A stretch of 27,286 bases of DNA from an uncultured Rhodanobacteraceae bacterium (GTDB taxonomy: Bacteria; Pseudomonadota; Gammaproteobacteria; Xanthomonadales; SZUA-5), in assembly GCA_937928755.1 (NCBI GenBank), contig CALEZI010000114.1:1-27286 (forward strand). Direction: 5' to 3'. Made by a program: the position numbers and the translations under genes. Shown here one piece after another: positions 5,392-13,872 of the stretch. A model generated the notes under the pieces. The model saw only the letters and a program-made list of their open reading frames with translations, searched no databases and was not told where the DNA came from. Numbering within the stretch: the stretch's first letter is position 1; each line of letters starts with the position of its first letter.

Positions 5392-7734
5392 GTGAAGAAA
5401 GGACTTCGACGAGGCGCGCTGGCACTGACCGCATGGATGCTGGTCGGTTGTGCCGCTCCGACCTTCACGCGGTTGAATCCGACGACCACTGCCGAGCAGC
5501 GCGAGCAGGTGCGCGAGATCGCAAGGTCGATGGATCCCGAGGCGGCCGCAGAGCGCGATCGCGCCGAGGCCAGTAATGCGCGCGCGCAGGCCGAGGCCGA
5601 TGCGCAGGCCGAGAAAGCGGCCAGCATGATGCAGCCGGGCAGCGGAGAGCTGATCGATCTCAGTGTTGCCCGCAAGATTCCGCGCAAGCCGCCCGAGCAG
5701 GGCAAGGCCAGCCTGAACTTCGCCGACATGCCGATCGCTGACGTGGTCAAGATGATCCTCGGCGACCTGCTCGGCGAGAACTACATCATCGCCGCCGGCG
5801 TCAGTGGCACGGTGACCTTCTCGACGGCGCGGCCGGTCACGCCGGAACAGGCGCTGTCGATCCTGGAAATGCTGCTGTCCTGGAACAACCTGGCGCTGAT
5901 CTATGTCGATGGACAGTACTCGGTGGTGCCCGCGGCCAATGCCGTGCGCGGCAATCTGACGCCGCGCGTCGGTCCGGCCGAGCAGGCGCGCGGTTATGAA
6001 GTGCGCGCCATCCCGCTCGAGTTCATCGCGCCGACCGAAATGGAAAAACTGTTGCAGCCGTATGCGCGCGAGGGCGCCATCCTCAAGGCCGACAACTCGC
6101 GCGGACTGATCATCATCGCCGGCAGTCGCCGCGAACTGGAAAACTACATGACCACCATCGACGTGTTCGACGTCGACTGGATCAAGGGCATGTCGATCGG
6201 ACTGATCACGCTGGAACAGGCGGAAGCAAAAACGCTGGCGCCGGAACTCGACCAGATCTTCGGCGAGCAGTCGGCCTCGCCGCTGGCCGGCATGTTCCGC
6301 TTCATTCCGATCGAAAGACTGAATGCGATCCTGGTGATCACGCCGCAGCGGCGCTATCTGGATGAGGCCGAGCGCTGGATCTCGCGTCTGGACCAGGGGG
6401 GCAACCAGCCCGGCGTGCGTCTCTACGTCTACGATGTCAAGAATGTCAAGGCCACCGATCTGGCCGATCGCCTGAATGACATCTTCGGCGGCAGCGGCGG
6501 CCAATCGACTCGCCCGCGCACGGCGTCGGCCGCCGGCAGCGTGGCGCCGGGAATGATTCCCACCGAGTTGTCATCGTCCAGCGGATCTTCGGTGCAACTG
6601 ACCAACCCGGGCGGCGAGAAATCGGCCCGCGACAACCAGGTCAGCCGGCCGTCGAACTTCGCTGCGCAGAGCTCTGGGGGCAGCCGCGCAGGCGTGGGCG
6701 CAGCTTCCGGCGCTGCCGGCGGTGGCGACGAGGGGCTGGCGATCGTGGAAGGCGAAGAAATCCGCATCACCGCGGTCGAGGAAAACAACCAGTTGGTGAT
6801 GCGCGCGACGCCGGGCCAGTACGAAGCGATCCGCGGCGCCATCCGCAAGCTCGACACGGTTCCGCTGCAGGTGCACATCGAAGCGCGCCTGCTCGATGTC
6901 TCGCTGACCAACAACCTGCAATTCGGCGTCAAGTGGTATTTCGAGGATGCGCTGGATCGTCTGCAGCCGCCGGACGAGCCCGACGACAGCGGCACATCGG
7001 CCTTCAAGCGCGCCATCCACGGCGACAATTTCGGCGAGATCACGTCGGCCGGCGTCAACTGGATCTTCGCCGGTCGTCGTGCCGGCGCACTGGTCAGCCT
7101 GTTGCAGAGCGAAGGTGACGTCAAGGTGCTGTCGGCGCCGTCGGTGCTGGTGCTCAACAACACCGAGGCCAATATCAACGTCGGCATCCAGATCCCGGTG
7201 GTCAGCAGCTATTTCAATCCGATCACCAGCCCGGGTGGCGGCAGTGGGGTCGGCCAGAGCCAGGTGCAGTTCCGCGACACCGGCATCATCCTCAACGTCA
7301 AGCCGCGGGTGAATCCGGGTGGCCTGGTGTTCATGGAGATCAAGGCCGAACAGAGCACGCCCGGACCCGCAAGTTCGGTCCAGGAATTCGGCGGCAACGT
7401 GCCGATCGACAAGAAGACCATCGAAACCGAAGTGGCGGTGCAGAGCGGCGACACCGTGATGCTCGGCGGTCTGATCCAGCAGAACGACAACAATTCCAGT
7501 TCCGGCATGCCCGGCCTCAAGAACATCCCGTTGATCGGCAAGTTGTTCGGTTCCAGCACCAGCGACAACTCGCGCAAGGAATTGCTGGTGTTGATCACCC
7601 CCACGGTCATTCGCGGTGGCGCCGACCAGGCGCGCGAAGTGACCGAAGAGTACAAGGCTCGATTCCGGGGGCTGGCGCCGCTGATTCGTGACATGGAAGA
7701 GGCCGAACGGGCGCGCCTGGCGCCGGTCGAATGA
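5392..7734 (+). CDS. gspD: Type II secretion system secretin GspD (lipoprotein form)
   Basis: This is a 780-aa outer-membrane secretin that forms the gated exit channel. The GTG at 5392 is preceded by AGGAG (5381-5385) at 6 bases. A TTG one codon earlier would add one residue. The N-terminus is a lipoprotein signal with lipobox LVGC, Cys20, as in XpsD. A charged Ala/Glu-rich spacer (about 33-80) precedes the N0 domain (about 107-182). N1 and N2 lie at about 200-335. N3 (about 340-495) is split by a Ser/Gly-rich linker near 368-450. The secretin domain spans about 505-755, with the conserved VQSGDTVMLGGLI and PLIGKLFGS motifs and the closing LLVLITPTVIR. As a lipoprotein it could reach the outer membrane by the Lol route, without a separate pilotin. 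Confidence 0.95.
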   Translation: MKKGLRRGALALTAWMLVGCAAPTFTRLNPTTTAEQREQVREIARSMDPEAAAERDRAEASNARAQAEADAQAEKAASMMQPGSGELIDLSVARKIPRKPPEQGKASLNFADMPIADVVKMILGDLLGENYIIAAGVSGTVTFSTARPVTPEQALSILEMLLSWNNLALIYVDGQYSVVPAANAVRGNLTPRVGPAEQARGYEVRAIPLEFIAPTEMEKLLQPYAREGAILKADNSRGLIIIAGSRRELENYMTTIDVFDVDWIKGMSIGLITLEQAEAKTLAPELDQIFGEQSASPLAGMFRFIPIERLNAILVITPQRRYLDEAERWISRLDQGGNQPGVRLYVYDVKNVKATDLADRLNDIFGGSGGQSTRPRTASAAGSVAPGMIPTELSSSSGSSVQLTNPGGEKSARDNQVSRPSNFAAQSSGGSRAGVGAASGAAGGGDEGLAIVEGEEIRITAVEENNQLVMRATPGQYEAIRGAIRKLDTVPLQVHIEARLLDVSLTNNLQFGVKWYFEDALDRLQPPDEPDDSGTSAFKRAIHGDNFGEITSAGVNWIFAGRRAGALVSLLQSEGDVKVLSAPSVLVLNNTEANINVGIQIPVVSSYFNPITSPGGGSGVGQSQVQFRDTGIILNVKPRVNPGGLVFMEIKAEQSTPGPASSVQEFGGNVPIDKKTIETEVAVQSGDTVMLGGLIQQNDNNSSSGMPGLKNIPLIGKLFGSSTSDNSRKELLVLITPTVIRGGADQAREVTEEYKARFRGLAPLIRDMEEAERARLAPVE

Positions 7735-7792
7735 TGATGGCGAGCTGTTTCGACGCCGCCCACGGAAGCACCTGAATCAAAGGAGTACAAGG

Positions 7793-8278
7793 ATGAACCA
7801 AGGTTTCACGCAAGGGATCGGCCAGGGCATGCGCATGGCGCTGGCCGCGGCGTGCACGTTGACGCTTGCCGCCTGCGCGGGTCAGGCCACGCGCCCGGTC
7901 GCCGACAGCGGTCAGCCCGCGGCCACGTCAACCGTGGCGCCAGAAGACCAGGCGAAGCAGCGAGCGCTCAGGCGTTGGGACCTGCTGATCGAGCGTCGCT
8001 TCGAGGAGGCCTATGACCTGTTGTCCCCGGGTTACCGTCAAACCTTGAGCAAGGAGGCTTACGTCAAGACGATGAAGGATCGTCCGGTGCAGTGGACGCG
8101 GGTCATTTTCAACAAAGCCACTTGCGAACCGGGGGTTTGTGTCGTAGAAATCCAGGTCAATGCCCAATTCCAGATGCCGGTGATGCGCGTCGGTACGGTC
8201 GACGCGCTCAACATGGTCTCCGAGAACTGGATACTGAGCGACGGTGAGTGGTACCTGGTACCGCAAGCCGAGCGTTGA
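7793..8278 (+). CDS. Small secreted lipoprotein, possibly NTF2-like fold
   Basis: This is a 161-aa predicted lipoprotein. The signal peptide runs to about residue 27 with lipobox LAAC (Cys28). The ATG at 7793 follows AGGAG (7781-7785) by 7 bases. After a Pro/Ser/Thr linker the domain has RRWDLLIERRFEEAYDLLS near its start and ends in WILSDGEWYLVP. That pattern is common in NTF2-like lipoproteins, but this is inference. Two cysteines (CEPGVC) could form a disulfide. It lies 58 bases after gspD with no terminator between, so it probably belongs to the same transcript. A role in secretin assembly is possible from position only; I do not recognise a named family. Confidence 0.8.
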   Translation: MNQGFTQGIGQGMRMALAAACTLTLAACAGQATRPVADSGQPAATSTVAPEDQAKQRALRRWDLLIERRFEEAYDLLSPGYRQTLSKEAYVKTMKDRPVQWTRVIFNKATCEPGVCVVEIQVNAQFQMPVMRVGTVDALNMVSENWILSDGEWYLVPQAER

Positions 8279-8303
8279 TTCCAAGCAGCTCGTTGATAAG
8301 TTG

Positions 8304-8332
8304 TTGCATGCTGAACCCAGTTGTCTTAGCAT
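8304..8332 (+). promoter_or_regulatory. Candidate sigma-70 promoter for the 8435 gene
   Basis: TTGCAT (8304-8309) and TAGCAT (8327-8332) are spaced 17 bases apart. Each matches 4 of 6 sigma-70 consensus bases. Transcription would begin near 8339 and leave a leader of about 95 bases. The next gene's codon use suggests very high expression, which calls for a dedicated promoter here. This is a pattern match only. Confidence 0.4.
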
Positions 8333-8357
8333 CCAGCCTGCTCTTGTCTAACCATGC

Positions 8358-8430
8358 CGCAAAGAGGGGGAACCCCCGACTCGGTATCCGGTTGGCAGTA
8401 GGCGAAGCCCTGTAGTTGACTAGGAGTGTT
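8358..8430 (+). promoter_or_regulatory. Structured 5' leader of the 8435 gene
   Basis: The leader holds a G5-AA-C5 hairpin (8366-8377), a small palindrome CCGACTCGG (8376-8384) that overlaps it and could compete, and a second stem with a GAA loop around GGCGAAGCC (8402-8410). The ribosome binding site AGGAG (8422-8426) follows, 8 bases before the ATG. The alternating stems could stabilise the mRNA or regulate translation. It does not match a riboswitch consensus I know. Confidence 0.35.
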
Positions 8431-8434
8431 GGTA

Positions 8435-10042
8435 ATGAAAAAGAACACCATGGCGACTGCCATCATCGCCGGCCTCGCCGGCGTCGCTGGCATCGCGAAC
8501 ATCTCGACCGCTGTTAACCTGAACCCGGATGGCGTGGGTCAGGTTCTGCTGTACCCGTACTATTCCGTGAACGCTGGCAACACGACGGTTCTGTCGGTCG
8601 TCAACACCACCGATTCCGGCAAGGCTGTGAAGGTGCGCTTCCTCGACGCGATGAACTCGCGCGAAGTGCTCGACTTCAACCTGTACCTGTCCGAATACGA
8701 CGTCTGGACTGCCGGTATCTTCTCGCTGGATGCGGCTGGCCCGGCGAACATCGTGACCTCGGACACCAGCTGCACGGTGCCGGGCATCGAGAGCGGTATC
8801 TTCCAGATCCCGGTCCTGCCGGACGGTCGTCGTTACTTCCCGTTCCGTACCTCGTTCTTCTCGGATCAGGCCACCTTGGCTGCTGGCGCTTCGAGCGGCA
8901 ACGCTCGTACGCGTACCGGTTACGTCGAAATGATCGAAATGGGTTCCATCCCCTACGATTCGGCGTTCGGTTTCGGCTTCTTCCTGACCCACATCAACAA
9001 CCGTCCGGCTGACTGCTCGGCGCTGGAAGGTGCGTGGCTGGCGTCGGGTACTCCGGGTGGCAGCGGCATTTGGTTCAACAACCCGCGTGTTGACCTGGAA
9101 GCTCCGACCGGTGGTCTGTTCGGTGGCGCGGCGATCGTCAATGTCGCCGATGGCACCTACATCAACTACAACGCCGAAGCGATCGATGGTTTCTCGGCTG
9201 CCATTCAGCACACGGGTCCGGGCTCCATCTTCCCGAACTTGGGTAGCGCGTCGCAGGCGGGTGGCGGTGTCGTCACCAGCTATGTGTTCGATCGTGGTCG
9301 TCTGATCACCAGCAACTGGTTGGTGTCCGGTGCTGGCGCTGGCGTCGGTGCGGCGAATGCCGTGTCCGCCGTGCTGATGCGCGAAGCACTGTTCAACGAG
9401 TATGAAGTCGATCCGGATCTGGGTGCGGCTTCCGAGTGGGTGGTCACGCTGCCGACCAAGAAGTTGTATGTCACGGGCCCCGCGCCGTCGACGGCTCAGC
9501 CGGTCGTTGCTTTGCCTCCGTTTACCGTTGGCTGGGCTAGTTGCGAGCGCGTCTCGGGTCGCATCTACAACCGTGAGGAAGATACCTTCCGCATCTTCGA
9601 CTTTTCGCCGGGTGGTGCTCGCACCGCGATCTGCCGTGAAGCGAACGTGTTGTGGTTCCAGCGCGCGCCGAACGCTGCTGCTGCTTCGCCGATCCACGGC
9701 GAGCCGGCTTACGCGGCAGTGCCGACCTACCTGCGTCTGTTCGGTATCACCCAGAAGACGTTCAGCAACGGTTGGTTCTGGCTGGGCTTCTACGACGAAA
9801 ACGCGATCAACTCGGTGGGTGCAGCAGATCCGCTCGAGCGTCCGGCTCTCATCGAGACGGCTCCGGGCGCAACCGGTCCGGATCGCTTCTACGGTCTGCC
9901 GGCGGTCGGCTACTGGGCTCTGCGCGTTCTCAACGTGAACCAGGGCGCTGGCCTGCAGGCTTCGTACGGCGGCGCTTACCCGCACCGTGCATCGCGCGCC
10001 TGCTTCAAGGGTGACTTCGGCGATTCGGCTCCGTGCGATTGA
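8435..10042 (+). CDS. Abundant secreted protein of unknown function
   Basis: This is a 535-aa protein with a signal peptide (about residues 1-26, ending ISTA) and no later membrane segment. The mature part starts NLNPDGVGQVLLYPYY and is rich in Gly, Ala, aromatic and small polar residues, with scattered cysteines. It looks like an all-beta extracellular or surface protein, perhaps a layer or appendage subunit. I know no function for it. Codon use differs from its neighbours: Gly GGT, Arg CGT, Ala GCT and Val GTT are frequent, whereas flanking genes use mostly C/G-ending codons. That is the mark of very high expression in a GC-rich host. ATG at 8435 has AGGAG 8 bases upstream; in-frame GTG (8426) and TTG (8429) are less likely. 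It has its own promoter and terminator signals. It could be exported by the T2SS next door, but that is only a guess from position. Confidence 0.85.
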   Translation: MKKNTMATAIIAGLAGVAGIANISTAVNLNPDGVGQVLLYPYYSVNAGNTTVLSVVNTTDSGKAVKVRFLDAMNSREVLDFNLYLSEYDVWTAGIFSLDAAGPANIVTSDTSCTVPGIESGIFQIPVLPDGRRYFPFRTSFFSDQATLAAGASSGNARTRTGYVEMIEMGSIPYDSAFGFGFFLTHINNRPADCSALEGAWLASGTPGGSGIWFNNPRVDLEAPTGGLFGGAAIVNVADGTYINYNAEAIDGFSAAIQHTGPGSIFPNLGSASQAGGGVVTSYVFDRGRLITSNWLVSGAGAGVGAANAVSAVLMREALFNEYEVDPDLGAASEWVVTLPTKKLYVTGPAPSTAQPVVALPPFTVGWASCERVSGRIYNREEDTFRIFDFSPGGARTAICREANVLWFQRAPNAAAASPIHGEPAYAAVPTYLRLFGITQKTFSNGWFWLGFYDENAINSVGAADPLERPALIETAPGATGPDRFYGLPAVGYWALRVLNVNQGAGLQASYGGAYPHRASRACFKGDFGDSAPCD

Positions 10043-10072
10043 TGCTCGGCTGATTCGCAGTAGTGTTTGAAA

Positions 10073-10096
10073 CGAGGGGGGCGAAAGCCCCCCTCG
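10073..10096 (+). terminator. Terminator hairpin after the 8435 gene
   Basis: CGAGGGGGGC, GAAA, GCCCCCCTCG form a perfect 10-bp GC-rich stem closed by a stable GNRA tetraloop, 31 bases after the stop codon. There is no strong T tract, so it may act as an mRNA-stabilising 3' end as much as an intrinsic terminator. It suits a highly expressed single-gene transcript. Confidence 0.75.
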
Positions 10097-10643
10097 CTCA
10101 TTGTGAGAATCGCGAAAGCCCCGGGCGGCGCGCTTGCCCGCGAATTGAGCAAGAGCGGCGCAAAGACCTGCACCGACGGAAAAGTGGCCCGCGAGGCCGG
10201 ATCAGGATCCCTCAAGCGCATATCAAGCTGGCCTGTCGCCCATCTGCTGCGCCGCGCCGGCCCTCCCTCTCGGCGAACATCTGATCCCGGCGAAAGGCGG
10301 TTGTACCTGGAGTGTTTTTCCATGAAATCAATCGCAATGGCACAGCCCTGTCTGGACGCGTTTGCCGCCCGGCAGCAACCGCGACAGAGCACCGACTGAC
10401 GAAATCCAGAACAAAGCGCAACGTCGAACGGAATACGCGAATCAGGCTCCAGTTGACGACGAAACCCGGTATGGATGTATCTCATCGACATCGGCGCTGA
10501 TTCACCTAAGGCCAATCATGCAGGTTAAGCCGGGCTGTCCAGATTCCGTGAAGGCTGATAGCCGCGAAGCCAGCAGATTGCAGTTACCATTGATCGGTGG
10601 CAGGCTTCCGCAGCCGCCAGAGCCATGCTTGGGAGTAGAGTTG
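10097..10643. other. Non-coding stretch before the 10644 gene
   Basis: These 547 bases hold no gene I can support. Open frames on both strands lack ribosome binding sites and have Arg/Pro/Ala-rich translations typical of chance frames in GC-rich DNA. I see no large repeat, tRNA or clear promoter. The last part, with GGGAG at 10631-10635, is the leader of the next gene. The frame of the next gene runs open back to 10362, but this upstream part does not read like protein. Confidence 0.5.
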
Positions 10644-11615
10644 ATGTTGTTGAATACGAGGTCCGGGATTCTGCTGCGCCAATGCGCATTGGCAGCAATG
10701 GCGTGGTTGGCACTACTTGCTTCACCAGGAAAGGTGTTGGCGCAGACGGTCTCGCTCGACAACGTCGCGCCAATCGCACTGTCCACATCGACCACACTGA
10801 GCGCCGTCAGCATCGACGCGGTGACTGGCAATGTCATCGTGCGCTCAACCGCCGGCAACTACGCAAGCTGTGCCCAGGCAGCCGGGCCGGTGATCAACAA
10901 CTTCTTTCCGACCAGTTCCACGGTGACGCCAGGCGCCACCATCACATTGAACTGGTCGTCCAGCAATACCACATCCTGCACACCCGCACAGGGCAGCGGC
11001 ACCATCTGGAGCAGTTTCGGCACTCTGCCGGCCAGCGGCTCCCAGAGCTTCAATGCACCTGGATCCGATGGCCCGATCACCTTCCAGCTCAACTGCAGCA
11101 ATGGTTCGACCACCGTCAGTTCAACCACCCAGGTCACGGTACAGACCGGTGGCGTAGGTAACTGCACGCCGATTTATCCGAACGGTCAGTCTTCCTCGTG
11201 GAACAACGTTTTCCAGCCGTGGCCCGCCTATGGTGTTCGTCGCCGGCTGACCGTGCCCGGTAACGGATTCCTCTCATACACCTTTGTTGCCACCGCGGTC
11301 GCGGGTCAGTTCGGCACCATCGCGACCGGCGATTTTCCCGGCGACGGCGATGGCTGGGGTTTGATGTCGATCTCGCGTTCCGCGGGCTGTTTCACCCCGT
11401 CTGAACTTGCGCAGGGCTGCCTCGGTGGCGTGCAGCGGTTGCCGACCATCAGTTGGAGGAATGGCGCCGGCACAAGTTTTCAGTGCGGTTTGACCGCCGG
11501 GCAGACCTATTACGTCAACTTCACCTACGGCGGCGGCACCAGCGGTCCGGGGCCGCACTGTCCGCCGGGTAGCGGTTTGTGTGCTGCCGACGTGCAGAAT
11601 CAGGAACAGGACTGA
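10644..11615 (+). CDS. Secreted protein with an Ig-like domain, function unknown
   Basis: This is a 323-aa protein. ATG at 10644 was chosen because GGGAG precedes it by 8 bases and it opens directly with a signal peptide (MLLNTRSGILL... to Ala33 in KVLA-Q). Residues about 34-80 are Ser/Thr-rich. About 82-170 looks like a bacterial Ig-like beta-sandwich (VTPGATITLNWSSSNTTSC, then FQLNCSNGSTTVSSTTQVTV) with a likely disulfide. The remainder, about 175-323, is a second beta-rich domain with several cysteines (GDFPGDGDGWG, then FQCGLTAGQTYYVNFTYGGG). That half resembles domains that sense or bind at the cell surface, but I do not recognise it. A hairpin at 11643-11662 follows the stop. Confidence 0.8.
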   Translation: MLLNTRSGILLRQCALAAMAWLALLASPGKVLAQTVSLDNVAPIALSTSTTLSAVSIDAVTGNVIVRSTAGNYASCAQAAGPVINNFFPTSSTVTPGATITLNWSSSNTTSCTPAQGSGTIWSSFGTLPASGSQSFNAPGSDGPITFQLNCSNGSTTVSSTTQVTVQTGGVGNCTPIYPNGQSSSWNNVFQPWPAYGVRRRLTVPGNGFLSYTFVATAVAGQFGTIATGDFPGDGDGWGLMSISRSAGCFTPSELAQGCLGGVQRLPTISWRNGAGTSFQCGLTAGQTYYVNFTYGGGTSGPGPHCPPGSGLCAADVQNQEQD

Positions 11616-11642
11616 TCGGAAGCTGAGTCGGACCCGTCTCCG

Positions 11643-11662
11643 CCGCGGCGAAATCGCCGCGG
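11643..11662. terminator. Perfect 8-bp hairpin after the 10644 gene
   Basis: CCGCGGCG, AAAT, CGCCGCGG form a perfect stem-loop 27 bases past the stop codon. Only TT follows, so termination is uncertain. The same gap contains the 161-bp inverted-repeat element, and this hairpin could be part of a larger repeated intergenic block. Confidence 0.45.
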
Positions 11663-11802
11663 TTGGCTGATCTGCCCCTGGCAGCTTGCCGATAGGCGCA
11701 GCATTCGCTCGGTGCCGCCGGCACCGCAGCCGAACGCGCGACGTTTCACTCGTGTGTTCGGCGTCGCTTTCGCCAGCGCGATGCTGTCGCGGGTGCGCAG
11801 CC

Positions 11803-11963
11803 AGTGTGGTTTGCCATTAATTCGTTGAATTATTTCCGCGCCTTTTGGCCCGAATGCGTCGTTGTTCGTCGTCGCCATAGCCCTGCTATGACTCCTCCTC
11901 TCGCCTAGCCTCCGGCCAAAATGCATCGGAAATTTCTTCAGCCAATTAATGGCAAACCACACT
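11803..11963. repeat. 161-bp element with perfect 20-bp inverted ends (MITE-like)
   Basis: AGTGTGGTTTGCCATTAATT at 11803-11822 recurs as its exact reverse complement at 11944-11963. The complementarity continues imperfectly inward, so the arms run 11803-11850 and 11914-11963 (both inner edges GGCC with an AAAA/TTTT block). The 63-base centre has a small inverted repeat, CATAGC-CCT-GCTATG (11876-11890). The element is less GC-rich than its surroundings. It encodes no transposase, and I see no clear target-site duplication. It fits a non-autonomous mobile palindrome or a structured RNA element. The rest of the 11616-12150 gap shows only short hairpins (for example 11643-11662, and GGTGCCG-C-CGGCACC at about 11713-11727) and no gene. 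Confidence 0.75.
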
Positions 11964-12150
11964 AGCGTGCCATCATGCTGGCGAGTGGCCTCCCGCGCGA
12001 GCAGGCGACTGTCCCCCACATTTCGACTCGCCTCGGAAACCGGTTCAGGGCTGCAACTTTCGCGGCAAGCTGCGGTCCATGGCTAGTCGTTAGCGAACAC
12101 CTGCCCAGGCGATCGGCCGGGCACAGACCAATCCCCTGCGAGAACCCAAT

Positions 12151-13083
12151 ATGTTGCTTCGAACTGCACAAATTGCCTTGGTTGCGATGTCGCTTGCCAA
12201 CTCCGCATTCGCCCAGAAGCCCGCGGATGCCAAGCCGTGTGTTGCCTACGACTGCCCGGTGGCCAAGCGCGGTACTGCCGTGATCACTGTGGCAGATGTC
12301 ACCGCGAAGGTCCGATCGCTGGAACCGAAACTCCAGTCGGCGCTACTCTCGGATCCCAAGCAGATCAACAAGATGCTCGAGAACATGCTGATGCTGCGGC
12401 AGATCGCCAATGAGATCGACCCCGCAGATGCGCAGAAGGACGTGCTGCTGCAGGCACGCCTCAAGCAGGCCTATGACGAGGTTGTCGCGGTCTATCGTCT
12501 GGATCAGGTACGCGCCGAACGCGTCACCGGCGACTTCGAGATGTTGGCGCGCGAGCGTTATCTGACCAACATGGCTTCCATGAAGACGCCCAAACAGTTG
12601 GTCGTGCGTCACTTGCTGATCGAGTCGAGGAAGCGCGGAGAAGAAGCCGCACTGGCCAGGGCGAAGGAACTGGCCGCCGAACTGGGCGGCGCCGACCAGC
12701 AGCGTTTTCAGGACATGGTGCTGGAGGCGAGCGACGATCCGAGCAAGGCGCAGAACGCCGGTTTGCTGAACCTCGCCGAGAACACGACTGAAATCGACCC
12801 GGACTTCAAACAAGGTGCCTTCGCGCTGACCCAGGTGGGCGAGATCAGCCCGCCGGTATACAGCCAGTTCGGATACCACCTGATCCAGTTGATCGAAGTC
12901 ACGCCTTCCAAGGTCGTGCCGTTCGAAGAGGCGAAAACCGCAATCATCAAGAGTCTCAGGGATGAGGCACGGCGCAATGTCGTGCTCGAATACCGGACCG
13001 ATCTCAGCATCAGCGGTGAGCTTGAACACTACCCGCAGAACCTCGAAGCGCTGATCGTCGAAGACATCCCGGAAGCAAACTGA
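12151..13083 (+). CDS. Periplasmic parvulin-type peptidyl-prolyl isomerase
   Basis: This is a 310-aa protein with a signal peptide cleaved after Ala21 (SAFA-Q). Residues about 40-145 form a helical SurA/PpiC-like chaperone segment (KMLENMLMLRQIANEI...). A rotamase domain follows at about 149-250, with the opening VVRHLLIES, central AGLLNL and closing FGYHLIQLIEV that are typical of parvulins. A short helical tail ends the protein. It would isomerise X-Pro bonds or help fold exported proteins in the periplasm. It lies 27 bases before the ABC exporter genes and may share their transcript. That would suit assembly of an export apparatus, but it could equally be a general chaperone. ATG at 12151 has a weak GAGAA upstream. 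Confidence 0.85.
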   Translation: MLLRTAQIALVAMSLANSAFAQKPADAKPCVAYDCPVAKRGTAVITVADVTAKVRSLEPKLQSALLSDPKQINKMLENMLMLRQIANEIDPADAQKDVLLQARLKQAYDEVVAVYRLDQVRAERVTGDFEMLARERYLTNMASMKTPKQLVVRHLLIESRKRGEEAALARAKELAAELGGADQQRFQDMVLEASDDPSKAQNAGLLNLAENTTEIDPDFKQGAFALTQVGEISPPVYSQFGYHLIQLIEVTPSKVVPFEEAKTAIIKSLRDEARRNVVLEYRTDLSISGELEHYPQNLEALIVEDIPEAN

Positions 13084-13110
13084 GCCGGATGCGAACACGC
13101 CAAGCGCGCC

Positions 13111-13872
13111 ATGCAACTGCTCTGGCACTTTTTCGGCCGCGAGTTCCGCTCGCGCTACCTCGGCAGCATGAGCGGGCTGTTATGGGCGGTGGTTCATCCC
13201 GCCCTGCAGTTGCTCATGTACGCGCTGGTGTTCGAGAAGATCTTCAAGGCCCGCATCACCGGAGCTGAAGCGCATGGCATGGTCGCCTATCTCGGCGTCG
13301 GTTTCTGGGCGTGGACGCTGTTTGCGGAATCGAGCGCGCGCGCATCCACCAGCGTCATCGACAATGCGGCACTGATCGGCAAGGTCGCGGTGCCGCCGCA
13401 TCTGCTGGTCATCGCCTCGGTGTCTTCCTCCGCGGCACTGCATCTGGTCGGCTACTCGGCAGCTCTGACCCTGCTGGCGCTGACCGGCAGCGCGATCGAC
13501 CCGCTGGGCGTGTTGCTGGCAATACCGGTGATGGCGATGTTGATGGTGTGGACCATGGGCTTTGCCTTGCTGGTCGCCGCGGTGCAGGTCTTCGTACGCG
13601 ATCTGGCGCAGGTATTGTCGCAGTTGCTGGCGTTCTGGTTCTTCTTGACGCCGGTGCTCTACTCCCGAGCGATGCTGCCGGAGTTCGCGCAGTCGCTGAT
13701 GGACTGGAATCCGCTTACCTACTACCCGGAGCGCCTGCGCTCGCTGATCCTGGATGCCCATTACGCGCCCGGCTGGAACGACCTGACCGCGTTGCTGCTG
13801 GCGTTGGCGATGTTGGGACTCGGCGTCCTGGTGTTCACCCGCTTGCGCCGGCATTTCGAGGACTTTCTGTGA
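13111..13872 (+). CDS. wzm: ABC-2 type polysaccharide export permease (Wzm-like)
   Basis: This is a 253-aa integral membrane protein with about six helices and the ABC-2 layout. An amphipathic start (MQLLWHFFGREFRSRYLGS) leads into the first helix LLWAVVHPALQLLMYALVFEKIF. The C-terminal half has WFFLTPVLYSRAMLPE and MDWNPLTYYPERLRSLIL, a hallmark of O-antigen and teichoic acid exporters (Wzm, TagG, KpsM). It moves a lipid-linked glycan across the inner membrane with the ATPase encoded next. The stop overlaps the next gene in GTGA. The substrate cannot be told from the sequence. The symbol is given by family resemblance. Confidence 0.88.
   Translation: MQLLWHFFGREFRSRYLGSMSGLLWAVVHPALQLLMYALVFEKIFKARITGAEAHGMVAYLGVGFWAWTLFAESSARASTSVIDNAALIGKVAVPPHLLVIASVSSSAALHLVGYSAALTLLALTGSAIDPLGVLLAIPVMAMLMVWTMGFALLVAAVQVFVRDLAQVLSQLLAFWFFLTPVLYSRAMLPEFAQSLMDWNPLTYYPERLRSLILDAHYAPGWNDLTALLLALAMLGLGVLVFTRLRRHFEDFL

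Noticed and set aside
8340..8434. Leader of the 8435 gene as a cyclic-di-GMP (GEMM) riboswitch
   Set aside because: It shares a CGCAAAG-like string, but the conserved GEMM core around the two helices and the tetraloop-receptor parts could not be placed.
10067..10399. 110-codon plus-strand frame starting inside the terminator
   Set aside because: It begins within the hairpin after the 8435 gene, lacks a ribosome binding site and has no recognisable features.
11600..12019. Minus-strand frame of 139 codons across the 161-bp inverted-repeat element
   Set aside because: It spans both arms of a palindrome and two further hairpins and has no ribosome binding site. It is more likely a repeated non-coding block, though I cannot exclude a small protein.
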